6,701 nt of DNA, taken from NCBI GenBank assembly GCA_026914095.1, contig JAPPIY010000108.1:1-6701 (forward strand), in the 5' to 3' direction. Source of the stretch: Oligoflexia bacterium (GTDB taxonomy: Bacteria > Bdellovibrionota > Bdellovibrionia > Bdellovibrionales > UBA1609). The first letter of the stretch is position 1. Each line of letters opens with the position of its first letter. Below are positions 1 to 5,102 of this stretch, piece by piece. Position numbers and translations under genes: made by a program. The notes below the pieces were generated by a model. It was not told the DNA's origin. It ran no database searches and was given only the letters and a program-made list of their open reading frames with translations.

Positions 1-58
1 AAAGGGAATAATGCGAAATCAAGTCTATAATTCCCGAATTTTCAAACAGGATCATATA
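1..58 (-). repeat. Degenerate, edge-truncated copy of the palindromic repeat seen at 4915-5009
   Basis: Read on the minus strand from 58 down to 1, this stretch shares with the repeat at 4915-5009 an ordered series of blocks: TATA, TGATC, GTTTGAA, TTCGGG, TAGACT and TTTCGC. Over the block from TGATC to TTCGGG the match is 18 of 22 bases, and the later blocks follow with small spacing differences of 2 bases each. The GC-rich hairpin core of the other copy is not kept here. The window edge cuts the element, so its far arm cannot be seen. The call is by eye and the copy is clearly decayed. Confidence 0.4.
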
Positions 59-161
59 AGTCTCAAGTACAATAGAGGTTTATTTATGAGAGACATAAAA
101 ACAGCCGCATTTCAGCTTTAGTCCAGCTATTTTATGGAAAGTCAAGAGTATATTCCAAATT

Positions 162-872
162 TTAAGCGGAAAAGCTTAAAGAGCTTGAAATATTTTCAAA
201 GATAGATTTTTTCCAGCGTTTTTTTAATTTTAAAGCCTGTGAATTTTGAGGTTCTATATCCAAACATTTTTCCAGACAAGACCAAGCCAGCTCTTCTTCG
301 CCCAAAGCTTTTCTTGCAATGGCTAATCCCAGCCAAACTTTTGACGAATTTGAGTTGAATTTTAAATAATTTTTAAAAGATTGTTCAGCGCATTGATAGT
401 TCTTTTCTTTTAAATACATCATAGCTCTGTAAAAAATTAAATTTTTATAACTGGGATTCAAAGCGCTGGCTTTATTATAATATTCCTCGGCTTGATAAAA
501 ATCACTCTTTAAAAGACAAATTTCACCTAAAGCTTTATAAACAACAAATAATAAAGAGCAAGCCTGTGTGATCTTGTCCAGGCTAGCCAAATAACACTCT
601 TCGGCCTCAGTCAAACGAGACTGCATTCTTAAAGACTTAGCCAAGCCTAACAAATCCAACACTTTATCTCTTCTTTCTAAAAGAGAGGCAAAAATCATTT
701 CCGCTATTGGCCAAAGCTCATTTTCTAAAGCTAAAAAACCAGCCCATTCTAAAAGCCGGGGAGTTGCTTTATCATTTTGAGTTAATTCTATTAAAAAATC
801 AGCGGTTTCCTGTTGATGAGAGCTGTTAAAAGAATATTTTTCTATTGAATATAAAATTTTTTCCATACCCAT
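162..872 (-). CDS. Tetratricopeptide-repeat (TPR) protein of unknown specific role
   Basis: The product is a soluble, almost entirely helical protein of about 236 residues, with no signal peptide or membrane segment visible. Counting from the ATG at 872, TPR-like helical pairs lie at about residues 71-102, 111-142, 144-176 and 178-211, with a weaker unit near 39-67. The last three carry the usual pattern of small and aromatic residues, for example a YxxAxxYYxKAxxLNP unit and a WxxLAxxxxxLGxxxxAxxCLxKxLxIxP unit. TPR arrays are protein-binding scaffolds, so it probably binds a partner, but the partner is not shown. The start is uncertain: a TTG at 896 would give 244 residues and an ATG at 866 would give 234. 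None has a good ribosome binding site; a TACAAT box ends two bases before the ATG at 872. The gene runs in the same direction as the small helical protein upstream, 216 bases away. A flagellar or secretion-chaperone role is possible only by association. Confidence 0.75.
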   Translation of the reverse strand: MGMEKILYSIEKYSFNSSHQQETADFLIELTQNDKATPRLLEWAGFLALENELWPIAEMIFASLLERRDKVLDLLGLAKSLRMQSRLTEAEECYLASLDKITQACSLLFVVYKALGEICLLKSDFYQAEEYYNKASALNPSYKNLIFYRAMMYLKEKNYQCAEQSFKNYLKFNSNSSKVWLGLAIARKALGEEELAWSCLEKCLDIEPQNSQALKLKKRWKKSIFENISSSLSFSA

Positions 873-1026
873 TATTGTAGCAAATTTTATTCTCAACTAG
901 ATAAAAGTATAGGAAATTTTTGAAAATTCTACACATGATTTTTTAAAAAAATTTTATTTTTAGCTTTAACTATTGAGAAATACTCTATTTTTTAAAAGGA
1001 AACCTCAAATTTTCAAGCCAATTTCT

Positions 1027-1062
1027 GCCGGCAAAAGCAGGCCTTAAGGACAGGATGTCCTT
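1027..1062. repeat. Two adjacent intergenic stem-loops downstream of the small helical protein gene
   Basis: The first stem pairs GCCGGC (1027-1032) with GCAGGC (1037-1042) over an AAAA loop, with one mismatch. The second is perfect: AAGGACA (1046-1052) pairs with TGTCCTT (1056-1062) over a GGA loop. They start about 26 bases beyond the stop codon of the minus-strand gene ending at 1089. No T-run follows on either strand, so they are not classical intrinsic terminators. They could stabilise a transcript 3' end or belong to a dispersed repeat family. Confidence 0.5.
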
Positions 1063-1088
1063 CTATCCAAAAGCTGAAACCAGAACAA

Positions 1089-1445
1089 CTAAACAGCTAT
1101 ATCTTTTGTGTTTGATTTTTTCAACTGCCCCACTAAAGAGATAATAGCTAAATCCTGATCTAGAATGGATAAAACCATTTTTCTTTTCAAATTTAAAATA
1201 TCTATTAGCTTCTTTTTTTCTTGTTTATTCACTTTCAGCGCCTCTATTTTATTTTTAGAAATTTCATGATCTAATTTATTGATAGCATTTAGCAATATTT
1301 CTCGTGAATAATAAAAATTTTCTAAATTATTCACACTTCCTTCCGCTAACCGGCTAAGTTCATCCATGTTGATTTCATGAAACTCCAGCAAGTATGAGTT
1401 TTTTTGTTCTAATAGTTGAAACAGCGTAATAGCTTCTGAATGCAT
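1089..1445 (-). CDS. Small helical protein, possible FlgN/FliT-type export chaperone
   Basis: This is a 118-residue, charged, all-helical protein without a signal peptide or membrane segment. Heptad-like hydrophobic spacing runs through residues 4-35 and 45-108, with a Lys-rich turn near 64-79. The layout of two long helices, a central segment reading LAEGSVNNLENFYYSRE (33-49) and a short polar tail resembles FlgN/FliT-like chaperones that hold flagellar or type III secretion substrates. No signature motif proves this, so the function is an inference. The start is decided by AGGAGG at 1451-1456, five bases before the ATG at 1445. An upstream in-frame ATG at 1478 would add 11 residues but lies before that site. 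Upstream, TTGACA (1497-1502) is a possible -35, but no -10 sits at the right distance. The TPR gene follows on the same strand after a 216-base gap. Confidence 0.6.
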   Translation of the reverse strand: MHSEAITLFQLLEQKNSYLLEFHEINMDELSRLAEGSVNNLENFYYSREILLNAINKLDHEISKNKIEALKVNKQEKKKLIDILNLKRKMVLSILDQDLAIISLVGQLKKSNTKDIAV

Positions 1446-1450
1446 TTTAA

Positions 1451-1456
1451 CCTCCT
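1451..1456 (-). promoter_or_regulatory. Strong ribosome binding site that fixes the start at 1445
   Basis: On the minus strand this reads AGGAGG, a complete Shine-Dalgarno core, five bases upstream of the ATG at 1445. It lies inside the longer reading frame that begins at 1478, so the longer version would place the site within coding sequence and is less likely. Confidence 0.8.
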
Positions 1457-1588
1457 GTGTAAAAACATTATGACACAAAATAGTTCAAAACATCATGTCA
1501 ATAATTTATCCTTGTCTATAGGCGGGACAGGAGAAAAAGGCTTTAATTTTCAATAACTTAAGCTAAGTGTGGTTTTTTGATAGGTTTT

Positions 1589-1622
1589 TAGTCTTAAAAA
1601 AATATTGTTTTTTTTAAGACTA
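1589..1622. repeat. Perfect 14-bp AT-rich stem-loop, 3' of menD
   Basis: TAGTCTTAAAAAAA (1589-1602) pairs perfectly with its complement at 1609-1622 around a 6-base loop. It lies about 190 bases beyond the menD stop on the minus strand. The A/T runs sit in the inner half of the stem rather than after it and the stem is GC-poor, so it is not a standard Rho-independent terminator. It may still serve as a 3'-end structure or a DNA-binding site. Confidence 0.5.
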
Positions 1623-1658
1623 TATCTCAAAATGAGACAAGTCATTAACCTTATTTTA

Positions 1659-1678
1659 AAGAAAAAGTTATTTTTCTT
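1659..1678. repeat. 8-bp AT-rich stem-loop 3' of menD
   Basis: AAGAAAAA (1659-1666) pairs with TTTTTCTT (1671-1678) around GTTA. It is perfect but almost pure A/T. It lies 130 bases past the menD stop. On the plus strand it ends in TTGACA, so part of it could be fortuitous. Confidence 0.35.
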
Positions 1679-1807
1679 GACAAATACACTCATCTCGTCT
1701 AGGCTCTTTAGCTCTTCTGTTAAAATAAAATTTAGTTTGATCTAACTTAAATTTCTTCCACCTCCAAAACTTATGTTAAAAGGCTTAAAAGATCGGGGAT
1801 TATAGAC

Positions 1808-3376
1808 TTAGCTCCATAAAGAATTGTATTCTCTAAAACAAGCTTTTGTATCAGAGGCTTTAGGGCGAACTTCTATTAAAGTATAAGGCTCAGTCCATTT
1901 AAAATCCGAAGGCTTTTTATAACATTTATAATTTAAAGACCACATATCAGCTAAAGCTTTAAAAGACAAATTATGAGAGTTTAAAAAAGCAGGGTTGTCA
2001 AACAGCCTTGAAAAAAGCTGTCCTCCTAAATTATTGATTACAACTAGAGTCCAATGGGGTCGTTTTTTAGAGCGCCAAAAAGCCGGCATATCATATAAAA
2101 GGCTTAAATCACCTAAAACAGCTATATTGTTCTTTTTGGCTTCACATTCTCCAAAAAACCGAGACACTAGGCCATCAATCCCATTCACTCCGCTTTGGCC
2201 GCAAATTTGTATATCTGTTTTAGAGCAAAAAAGCATTTTATCCCAAAATCTTATAGGAGAGCTGTTTCCTAAAAAGACTTTTGATCTTGGCTTTAAAGAT
2301 TTTTTCAAAGTCCAAAACCAGGCCTCCTCCCCTTCAGAATATTTTTTTAAAAGCTGTAGATATTTTTTCAACTGAATTTGATCCCTTTCTTTTAAGTCAG
2401 CTCCAAAACCTTTTAAAGCAAACAAATAACTTTTTAAATGCTCTATATAATAAAAAAGAGGCTGATTGACTGTTGGCCTCGCCAAGCCTTCATAATGAGG
2501 AGGAGAGCTTAAATTTAAAACCGGAAGTTTGTATTTCTCCAAATCCCTCCAAAACCGCGCGCGGGGGATTCCGCCCAGCCTTATCACTCCGTCAATTTGC
2601 TTTGTCTGCAAAGCATAGTTCAGCATTTTTTCGCCAGATAGAAGACTGGGGATAAGCCCCTGCAAATTAGAAAGAGACTCCGCGTATATAGGCTTGTTGC
2701 AGTTTTTTAATATTTCCTTAACTGGCTCCCGCTCTTGCTCTTGCAATGCACCCACAAGGATTAAAGGTTTTTTGCAAGCTTTAAAAAACTGAGAAAGTTT
2801 TTTTTGAGAGGCTCCTTTTTTGACTGATGTTTTGTGGATAAACTGAGTTTTTTTTTTCATTTTTAAAAAGTCGGTGGTTTTAACCGGCTCATCAATTAAA
2901 GGCTCATCAAAAGACACATTTAAGTGCAAAGAGCTTGTATGAGGATTCCACTGACTCAAATCCAAATCGGATTTTTTAGATATATTTTTAGAGATAGAAC
3001 AGTAATCTTTTAACAGGCTTGTTGCTTTTTTTAGAGTTTGAGGACAGCCTTTTGCGCCAAAACTTAAAGGCCGGTCTGCTGTAATTAACACTAGAGGAAC
3101 CGCGCTGTAATGAGCTTCCACCACAGAGGGAAGAAGTTCAGCAACAGCAGTGCCTGAGGTGGTTATAACCGCCACTGCTTTTTTATCTCTGCAAGCCCGC
3201 CCTAAAGCAAAAAAACCGGCCGATCTCTCTTCAAAAAAATAGAATAGCTTTAAGCCTTTGCTATGAGACAAAACTTCAACAAAGGGGGCCGAACGCCCTC
3301 CAGGGCAAATGCAAAAAGCAGAAACACCTAAAGTTGATAGTTCTTTTATAATAAACTGGGCTAAAGAAACATTCAT
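1808..3376 (-). CDS. menD: MenD, SEPHCHC synthase (2-succinyl-5-enolpyruvyl-6-hydroxy-3-cyclohexene-1-carboxylate synthase)
   Basis: MenD is a cytosolic thiamine-diphosphate enzyme that decarboxylates 2-oxoglutarate and adds the succinyl unit to isochorismate, the second step of classical menaquinone synthesis. The 522 residues cover the full family architecture (E. coli MenD is about 556). CPGGRSAP lies at 24-31 and FFEERSAGFFALG at 47-59, with the catalytic Glu that activates the cofactor at 50. TTSGTAVAELLP follows at 72-83 and ITADRP at 98-103. In the C-terminal domain, GNSSPIR is at 370-376, NGIDGLVS at 398-405, and the ThDP/Mg motif runs from GDLSLLYD (422-429) to INNLGG (447-452). Two usually conserved positions differ: the Ser of PGSRS is Gly 27, and the Arg of NRGxxGIDG is Ser 395. 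An A10 tract lies in the coding strand at residues 174-177. The ATG at 3376 has AAGAGG only two bases upstream, and a promoter candidate lies at 3401-3429. Other men genes except menF are absent from the window. Confidence 0.96.
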   Translation of the reverse strand: MNVSLAQFIIKELSTLGVSAFCICPGGRSAPFVEVLSHSKGLKLFYFFEERSAGFFALGRACRDKKAVAVITTSGTAVAELLPSVVEAHYSAVPLVLITADRPLSFGAKGCPQTLKKATSLLKDYCSISKNISKKSDLDLSQWNPHTSSLHLNVSFDEPLIDEPVKTTDFLKMKKKTQFIHKTSVKKGASQKKLSQFFKACKKPLILVGALQEQEREPVKEILKNCNKPIYAESLSNLQGLIPSLLSGEKMLNYALQTKQIDGVIRLGGIPRARFWRDLEKYKLPVLNLSSPPHYEGLARPTVNQPLFYYIEHLKSYLFALKGFGADLKERDQIQLKKYLQLLKKYSEGEEAWFWTLKKSLKPRSKVFLGNSSPIRFWDKMLFCSKTDIQICGQSGVNGIDGLVSRFFGECEAKKNNIAVLGDLSLLYDMPAFWRSKKRPHWTLVVINNLGGQLFSRLFDNPAFLNSHNLSFKALADMWSLNYKCYKKPSDFKWTEPYTLIEVRPKASDTKACFREYNSLWS

Positions 3377-3400
3377 TTCCTCTTTTTTATCATTAAGATC

Positions 3401-3429
3401 TTTATATATCCAATTCTTTTGATTGTCTA
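3401..3429 (-). promoter_or_regulatory. Candidate sigma-70-type promoter for menD
   Basis: On the minus strand TAGACA (3424-3429) and TATAAA (3401-3406) are separated by exactly 17 bases, each matching five of six consensus bases. Transcription would start near 3394, leaving a leader of about 18 bases that contains AAGAGG before the ATG at 3376. This implies menD has its own promoter rather than being read from menF. Confidence 0.5.
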
Positions 3430-3456
3430 GCTAACTAAGGAGTTTTAAAGGATCTT

Positions 3457-3486
3457 TTAACTGCTTTTACAATTATGGGGTATAAT
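3457..3486 (+). promoter_or_regulatory. Possible plus-strand promoter inside an inverted repeat
   Basis: A perfect TATAAT (3481-3486) has TTAACT (3457-3462, four of six consensus bases) 18 bases upstream. It would read towards the small ORF at 3524 and the ATPase at 3743. The -10 box lies in the loop of the inverted repeat at 3465-3501, so repression by a protein bound to the repeat, or transcription ending at the T8 tract just after it, are both conceivable. Confidence 0.35.
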
Positions 3487-3501
3487 TTCTAAATTGTAAA
3501 A
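3465..3501. repeat. Perfect 10-bp inverted repeat around a TATAAT box, followed by T8
   Basis: TTTTACAATT (3465-3474) is repeated inverted as AATTGTAAAA (3492-3501) with 17 bases between, and C plus eight T follow at 3502-3510. The structure can be read as a weak plus-strand terminator, as an operator pair straddling a promoter, or as an end of a repeat. It lies upstream of the menD promoter on one side and of the ATPase region on the other. Confidence 0.45.
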
Positions 3502-3523
3502 CTTTTTTTTGATCTTGAAAGTT

Positions 3524-3646
3524 ATGGTAGCTAAAAACCAACAACTCAATCAACGAGAAACCCGCTTGCTTTCTTGCTTTTGCATTCTTGGAATGCAACC
3601 TAACTCAACTTGTCTGGAATGGGAAAAAACCCTTAAATTACGCTAA
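3524..3646 (+). CDS. Possible 40-residue ORF ahead of the ATPase gene
   Basis: An ATG at 3524 opens a frame of 40 codons ending in TAA at 3644-3646. I do not recognise the product. It starts polar (MVAKNQQLNQRETR), has a Cys-containing hydrophobic middle (LLSCFCILGM) and a charged tail, with three Cys in all. The ribosome binding site is weak (GAAAG close to the ATG). A perfect 8-bp hairpin (3580-3587 with 3591-3598, loop TTG) lies within it, and its stop codon falls inside the first 15-bp palindrome at 3635-3649. It could be a real small gene controlled with the ATPase, a decayed gene fragment, or chance. The plus-strand promoter candidate at 3457-3486 points at it. Confidence 0.25.
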   Translation: MVAKNQQLNQRETRLLSCFCILGMQPNSTCLEWEKTLKLR

Positions 3647-3681
3647 TTTGGACATTAAAGTGTATAAAATTACGCTAATTT
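3635..3681. promoter_or_regulatory. Two identical 15-bp palindromes, a likely operator pair for the ATPase gene
   Basis: The sequence AAATTACGCTAATTT occurs exactly at 3635-3649 and again at 3667-3681. Each copy is itself palindromic: AAATTA and TAATTT flank a CGC centre. The copies are 32 bases apart centre to centre, about three helical turns, so both would face the same side of the DNA. The downstream copy ends 61 bases before the ATPase start codon. Paired, phased palindromes of this kind are typical of dimeric repressor sites. That the ATPase or the small ORF product binds them is inference. Confidence 0.55.
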
Positions 3682-3742
3682 ATTCATTTTTTCTTTTATT
3701 TTTTCAAAAAATAACTTAAACTATCCTTACTACGAGACCGTA

Positions 3743-4879
3743 ATGTACATAAATCGTTTGATAAAAAAAGACATACAAAAAAGGCTTTCACTAAAGAAAA
3801 CAAAAATTATTGTTCTTTATGGAGCAAGGCAGGTTGGAAAAACAAGTCTGATGGAGGATATTTTAAAACAGACAACTCAAAAGGTTTTAAAATTAAATGG
3901 GGATGAAGACAAAACAGCTCGCTTGTTTTCTTCCAGAGATTTAAAAAAAATGAAAGGCGCTGTTTCTGGCTATGATGTGCTTTTTATTGATGAAGCCCAA
4001 AAAATTCAAGATATAGGTTTAAACCTTAAAATTTTATATGATGATAAAACTCAATTAAAAATTATTGTTACAGGCTCTTCTTCTTTTGAACTGGCTAGTT
4101 CTATTCATGAGCCTTTAACAGGAAGAGCCTGGACTTATCATCTTCACCCAATAGCCATGTGTGAGTTAAAAAAGCATTGGAACTTTCATGAATTGACTGA
4201 ACAATTAGAAAGTTATCTGATATTTGGAACTTACCCTGAACTTTTTTCCATGGAACAAATATCAGATCGGCAGGAATATTTACATTCTCTTTCAAAAGAC
4301 TATTTATACAAGGATGTTTTAGAAGTAGAAGGAGTAAGAAGCAGTCAGAAAATAAGAAAACTTTTACAACTTTTGGCTTTTCAAACAGGATCAGAGGTTT
4401 CTTTAACAGAACTGGCCGGGCGATTGGAAATGCACAAAAAAACAGTGGAGCGATATATTGATTTGCTTGAAAAGTTTTTTGTTATTTTCACTCTCACAGG
4501 TTTTAGCCGAAATCTAAGAAAAGAAATAAGCCAAAAACCAAAAGTCTATTTTTATGATCTGGGCATCAGAAATGCTCTTATAAATAATTTTAATTCACTG
4601 GAAGACAGAAACGATATAGGAATGCTATGGGAGAATTTTATTATAGCAGAAAAATTAAAATACAATAACTATTATAAGAATTTCGTTTCCTCTTATTTTT
4701 GGAGAACCTACACGGGAGCTGAGCTGGACTATATAGAAGAATATAAGGGAAAACTGAGCGGGTATGAAATTAAGTGGAAAAAAACATCTAAAGCCCCTCT
4801 ATCATGGCTAGAGAGCTACAAGGCTGATTTTAACTGTATTAACAAAAATAATTTTTTGGAATTTATCTGTCCTGATTGA
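3743..4879 (+). CDS. AAA-family ATPase with DUF4143 / PD-(D/E)XK-like C-terminal domain
   Basis: This 378-residue protein has the full layout of the AAA_14-DUF4143 family, whose cellular role is poorly defined; members are often scattered accessory genes. The N-terminal ATPase has a Walker A GARQVGKT (27-34), a Walker B VLFIDEAQ (79-86), a TGSSS sensor-like segment (110-114) and the family's LTGRAWTYHLHPIA stretch (125-138). A winged-helix-like region follows at about 205-255. The C-terminal part resembles a PD-(D/E)XK nuclease fold: Glu 298 in LWENF, Asp 329 in AELDY and the E-I-K of 342-344. The start ATG at 3743 has only a weak upstream GAG, and I saw no better start. It is the only large plus-strand gene here. 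It sits between menF and menD, has paired palindromes upstream and a palindromic repeat plus terminator downstream. It looks intact, with no missing motif, and may be regulated by those palindromes. Confidence 0.92.
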   Translation: MYINRLIKKDIQKRLSLKKTKIIVLYGARQVGKTSLMEDILKQTTQKVLKLNGDEDKTARLFSSRDLKKMKGAVSGYDVLFIDEAQKIQDIGLNLKILYDDKTQLKIIVTGSSSFELASSIHEPLTGRAWTYHLHPIAMCELKKHWNFHELTEQLESYLIFGTYPELFSMEQISDRQEYLHSLSKDYLYKDVLEVEGVRSSQKIRKLLQLLAFQTGSEVSLTELAGRLEMHKKTVERYIDLLEKFFVIFTLTGFSRNLRKEISQKPKVYFYDLGIRNALINNFNSLEDRNDIGMLWENFIIAEKLKYNNYYKNFVSSYFWRTYTGAELDYIEEYKGKLSGYEIKWKKTSKAPLSWLESYKADFNCINKNNFLEFICPD

Positions 4880-4908
4880 AATTATTTTCTCAATTTACTG
4901 ATTTCAAT
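4875..4908. repeat. 8-bp inverted repeat spanning the ATPase stop codon
   Basis: ATTGAAAT (4875-4882) includes the TGA stop of the ATPase gene and is repeated inverted as ATTTCAAT (4901-4908), with an 18-base loop. It is AT-only apart from one G:C pair and has no T-run, so its significance is doubtful. Confidence 0.3.
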
Positions 4909-4914
4909 TGCAGG

Positions 4915-5009
4915 CTATACTGATCGAGTTTGAATTTTCGGGTTTCAACTAGACTCCCGCTTTCGCGGGAGTGACAGAAAGGGGGGAAACTCAAACAAGA
5001 ACGGTATAG
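4915..5009. mobile_element. ~95-bp imperfect palindrome, MITE-like intergenic repeat
   Basis: The whole segment folds on itself. The outer ends CTATAC (4915-4920) and GTATAG (5004-5009) pair. Seven bases further in on both sides GTTTGA (4928-4933) pairs with TCAAAC (4991-4996). TTTC pairs with GAAA further in. The core ACTCCCGC (4953-4960) pairs perfectly with GCGGGAGT (4965-4972) over a TTTC loop. Equal spacing of the outer blocks argues against chance. It has no coding capacity. Its core resembles the GC-rich hairpin repeats common between genes of many proteobacteria. A degenerate copy appears at 1-58 in the opposite orientation. No flanking target-site duplication is clear. Confidence 0.55.
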
Positions 5010-5013
5010 GTCT

Positions 5014-5048
5014 AAAAAAAGGGAGTCTTTCGTAAGATTCCCTTTTTT
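5014..5048. terminator. Bidirectional Rho-independent terminator
   Basis: A 9-bp stem (GGGAGTCTT at 5021-5029 with AAGATTCCC at 5034-5042, one G-T pair) closes a TCGT loop. It is preceded by A7 (5014-5020) and followed by T6 (5043-5048), so it can end transcription in either direction. On the plus strand it lies 135 bases after the ATPase gene. On the minus strand it lies 55 bases after the small ORF ending at 5103 and closes the menF transcript. Confidence 0.85.
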
Positions 5049-5102
5049 CCTATATACAAACTAAACCGCACGCTTTGGTGTTAAACACATCCTCCGTTAT
5101 TT

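Larger units (their letters stand above)
1479..1807. other. AT-rich gap between menD and the small helical protein gene
   Basis: I see no credible gene here on either strand. It holds two perfect stem-loops, listed separately, and a loose AT-rich inverted repeat around 1731-1757. It also has a consensus TTGACA at 1677-1682 on the plus strand whose only partner at 17 bases is TAGGCT, with no plus-strand gene downstream. On the minus strand an imperfect direct repeat (TGACATGATGTTTT near 1501-1488 and TGTCATAATGTTTT near 1476-1463) lies 25 bases apart just before the small gene and could be a regulatory site. Confidence 0.5.

Noticed and set aside
1677..1705. TTGACA with TAGGCT 17 bases downstream as a plus-strand promoter
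   Set aside because: The -10 matches only three of six bases and no plus-strand gene follows; it points into the 3' end of menD.
1995..2655. Plus-strand open frames (1995-2375, 2281-2469, 2473-2655) within menD
   Set aside because: They lie antisense to a clearly coding menD, have low-complexity Lys/Phe/Ser-rich products and no recognisable domain.
3377..3396. Tiny frame (MIKKRK) whose TGA overlaps the menD ATG
   Set aside because: Six codons without a ribosome binding site; the overlap arises from the A-rich leader that holds the menD Shine-Dalgarno sequence.
3635..3681. Two repeated palindromes considered as a minimal CRISPR array
   Set aside because: The repeats are only 15 bp, the spacer is 17 bp and there are only two copies, with no cas genes; an operator pair fits better.
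4101..4295. Minus-strand frame opposite the ATPase
   Set aside because: It is antisense to a gene with intact Walker motifs and has no protein-like features of its own.
4953..4972. GC-rich hairpin considered as the ATPase terminator
   Set aside because: No T-run follows on either strand and it forms the core of a larger palindromic repeat; the hairpin at 5014-5048 is the better terminator.
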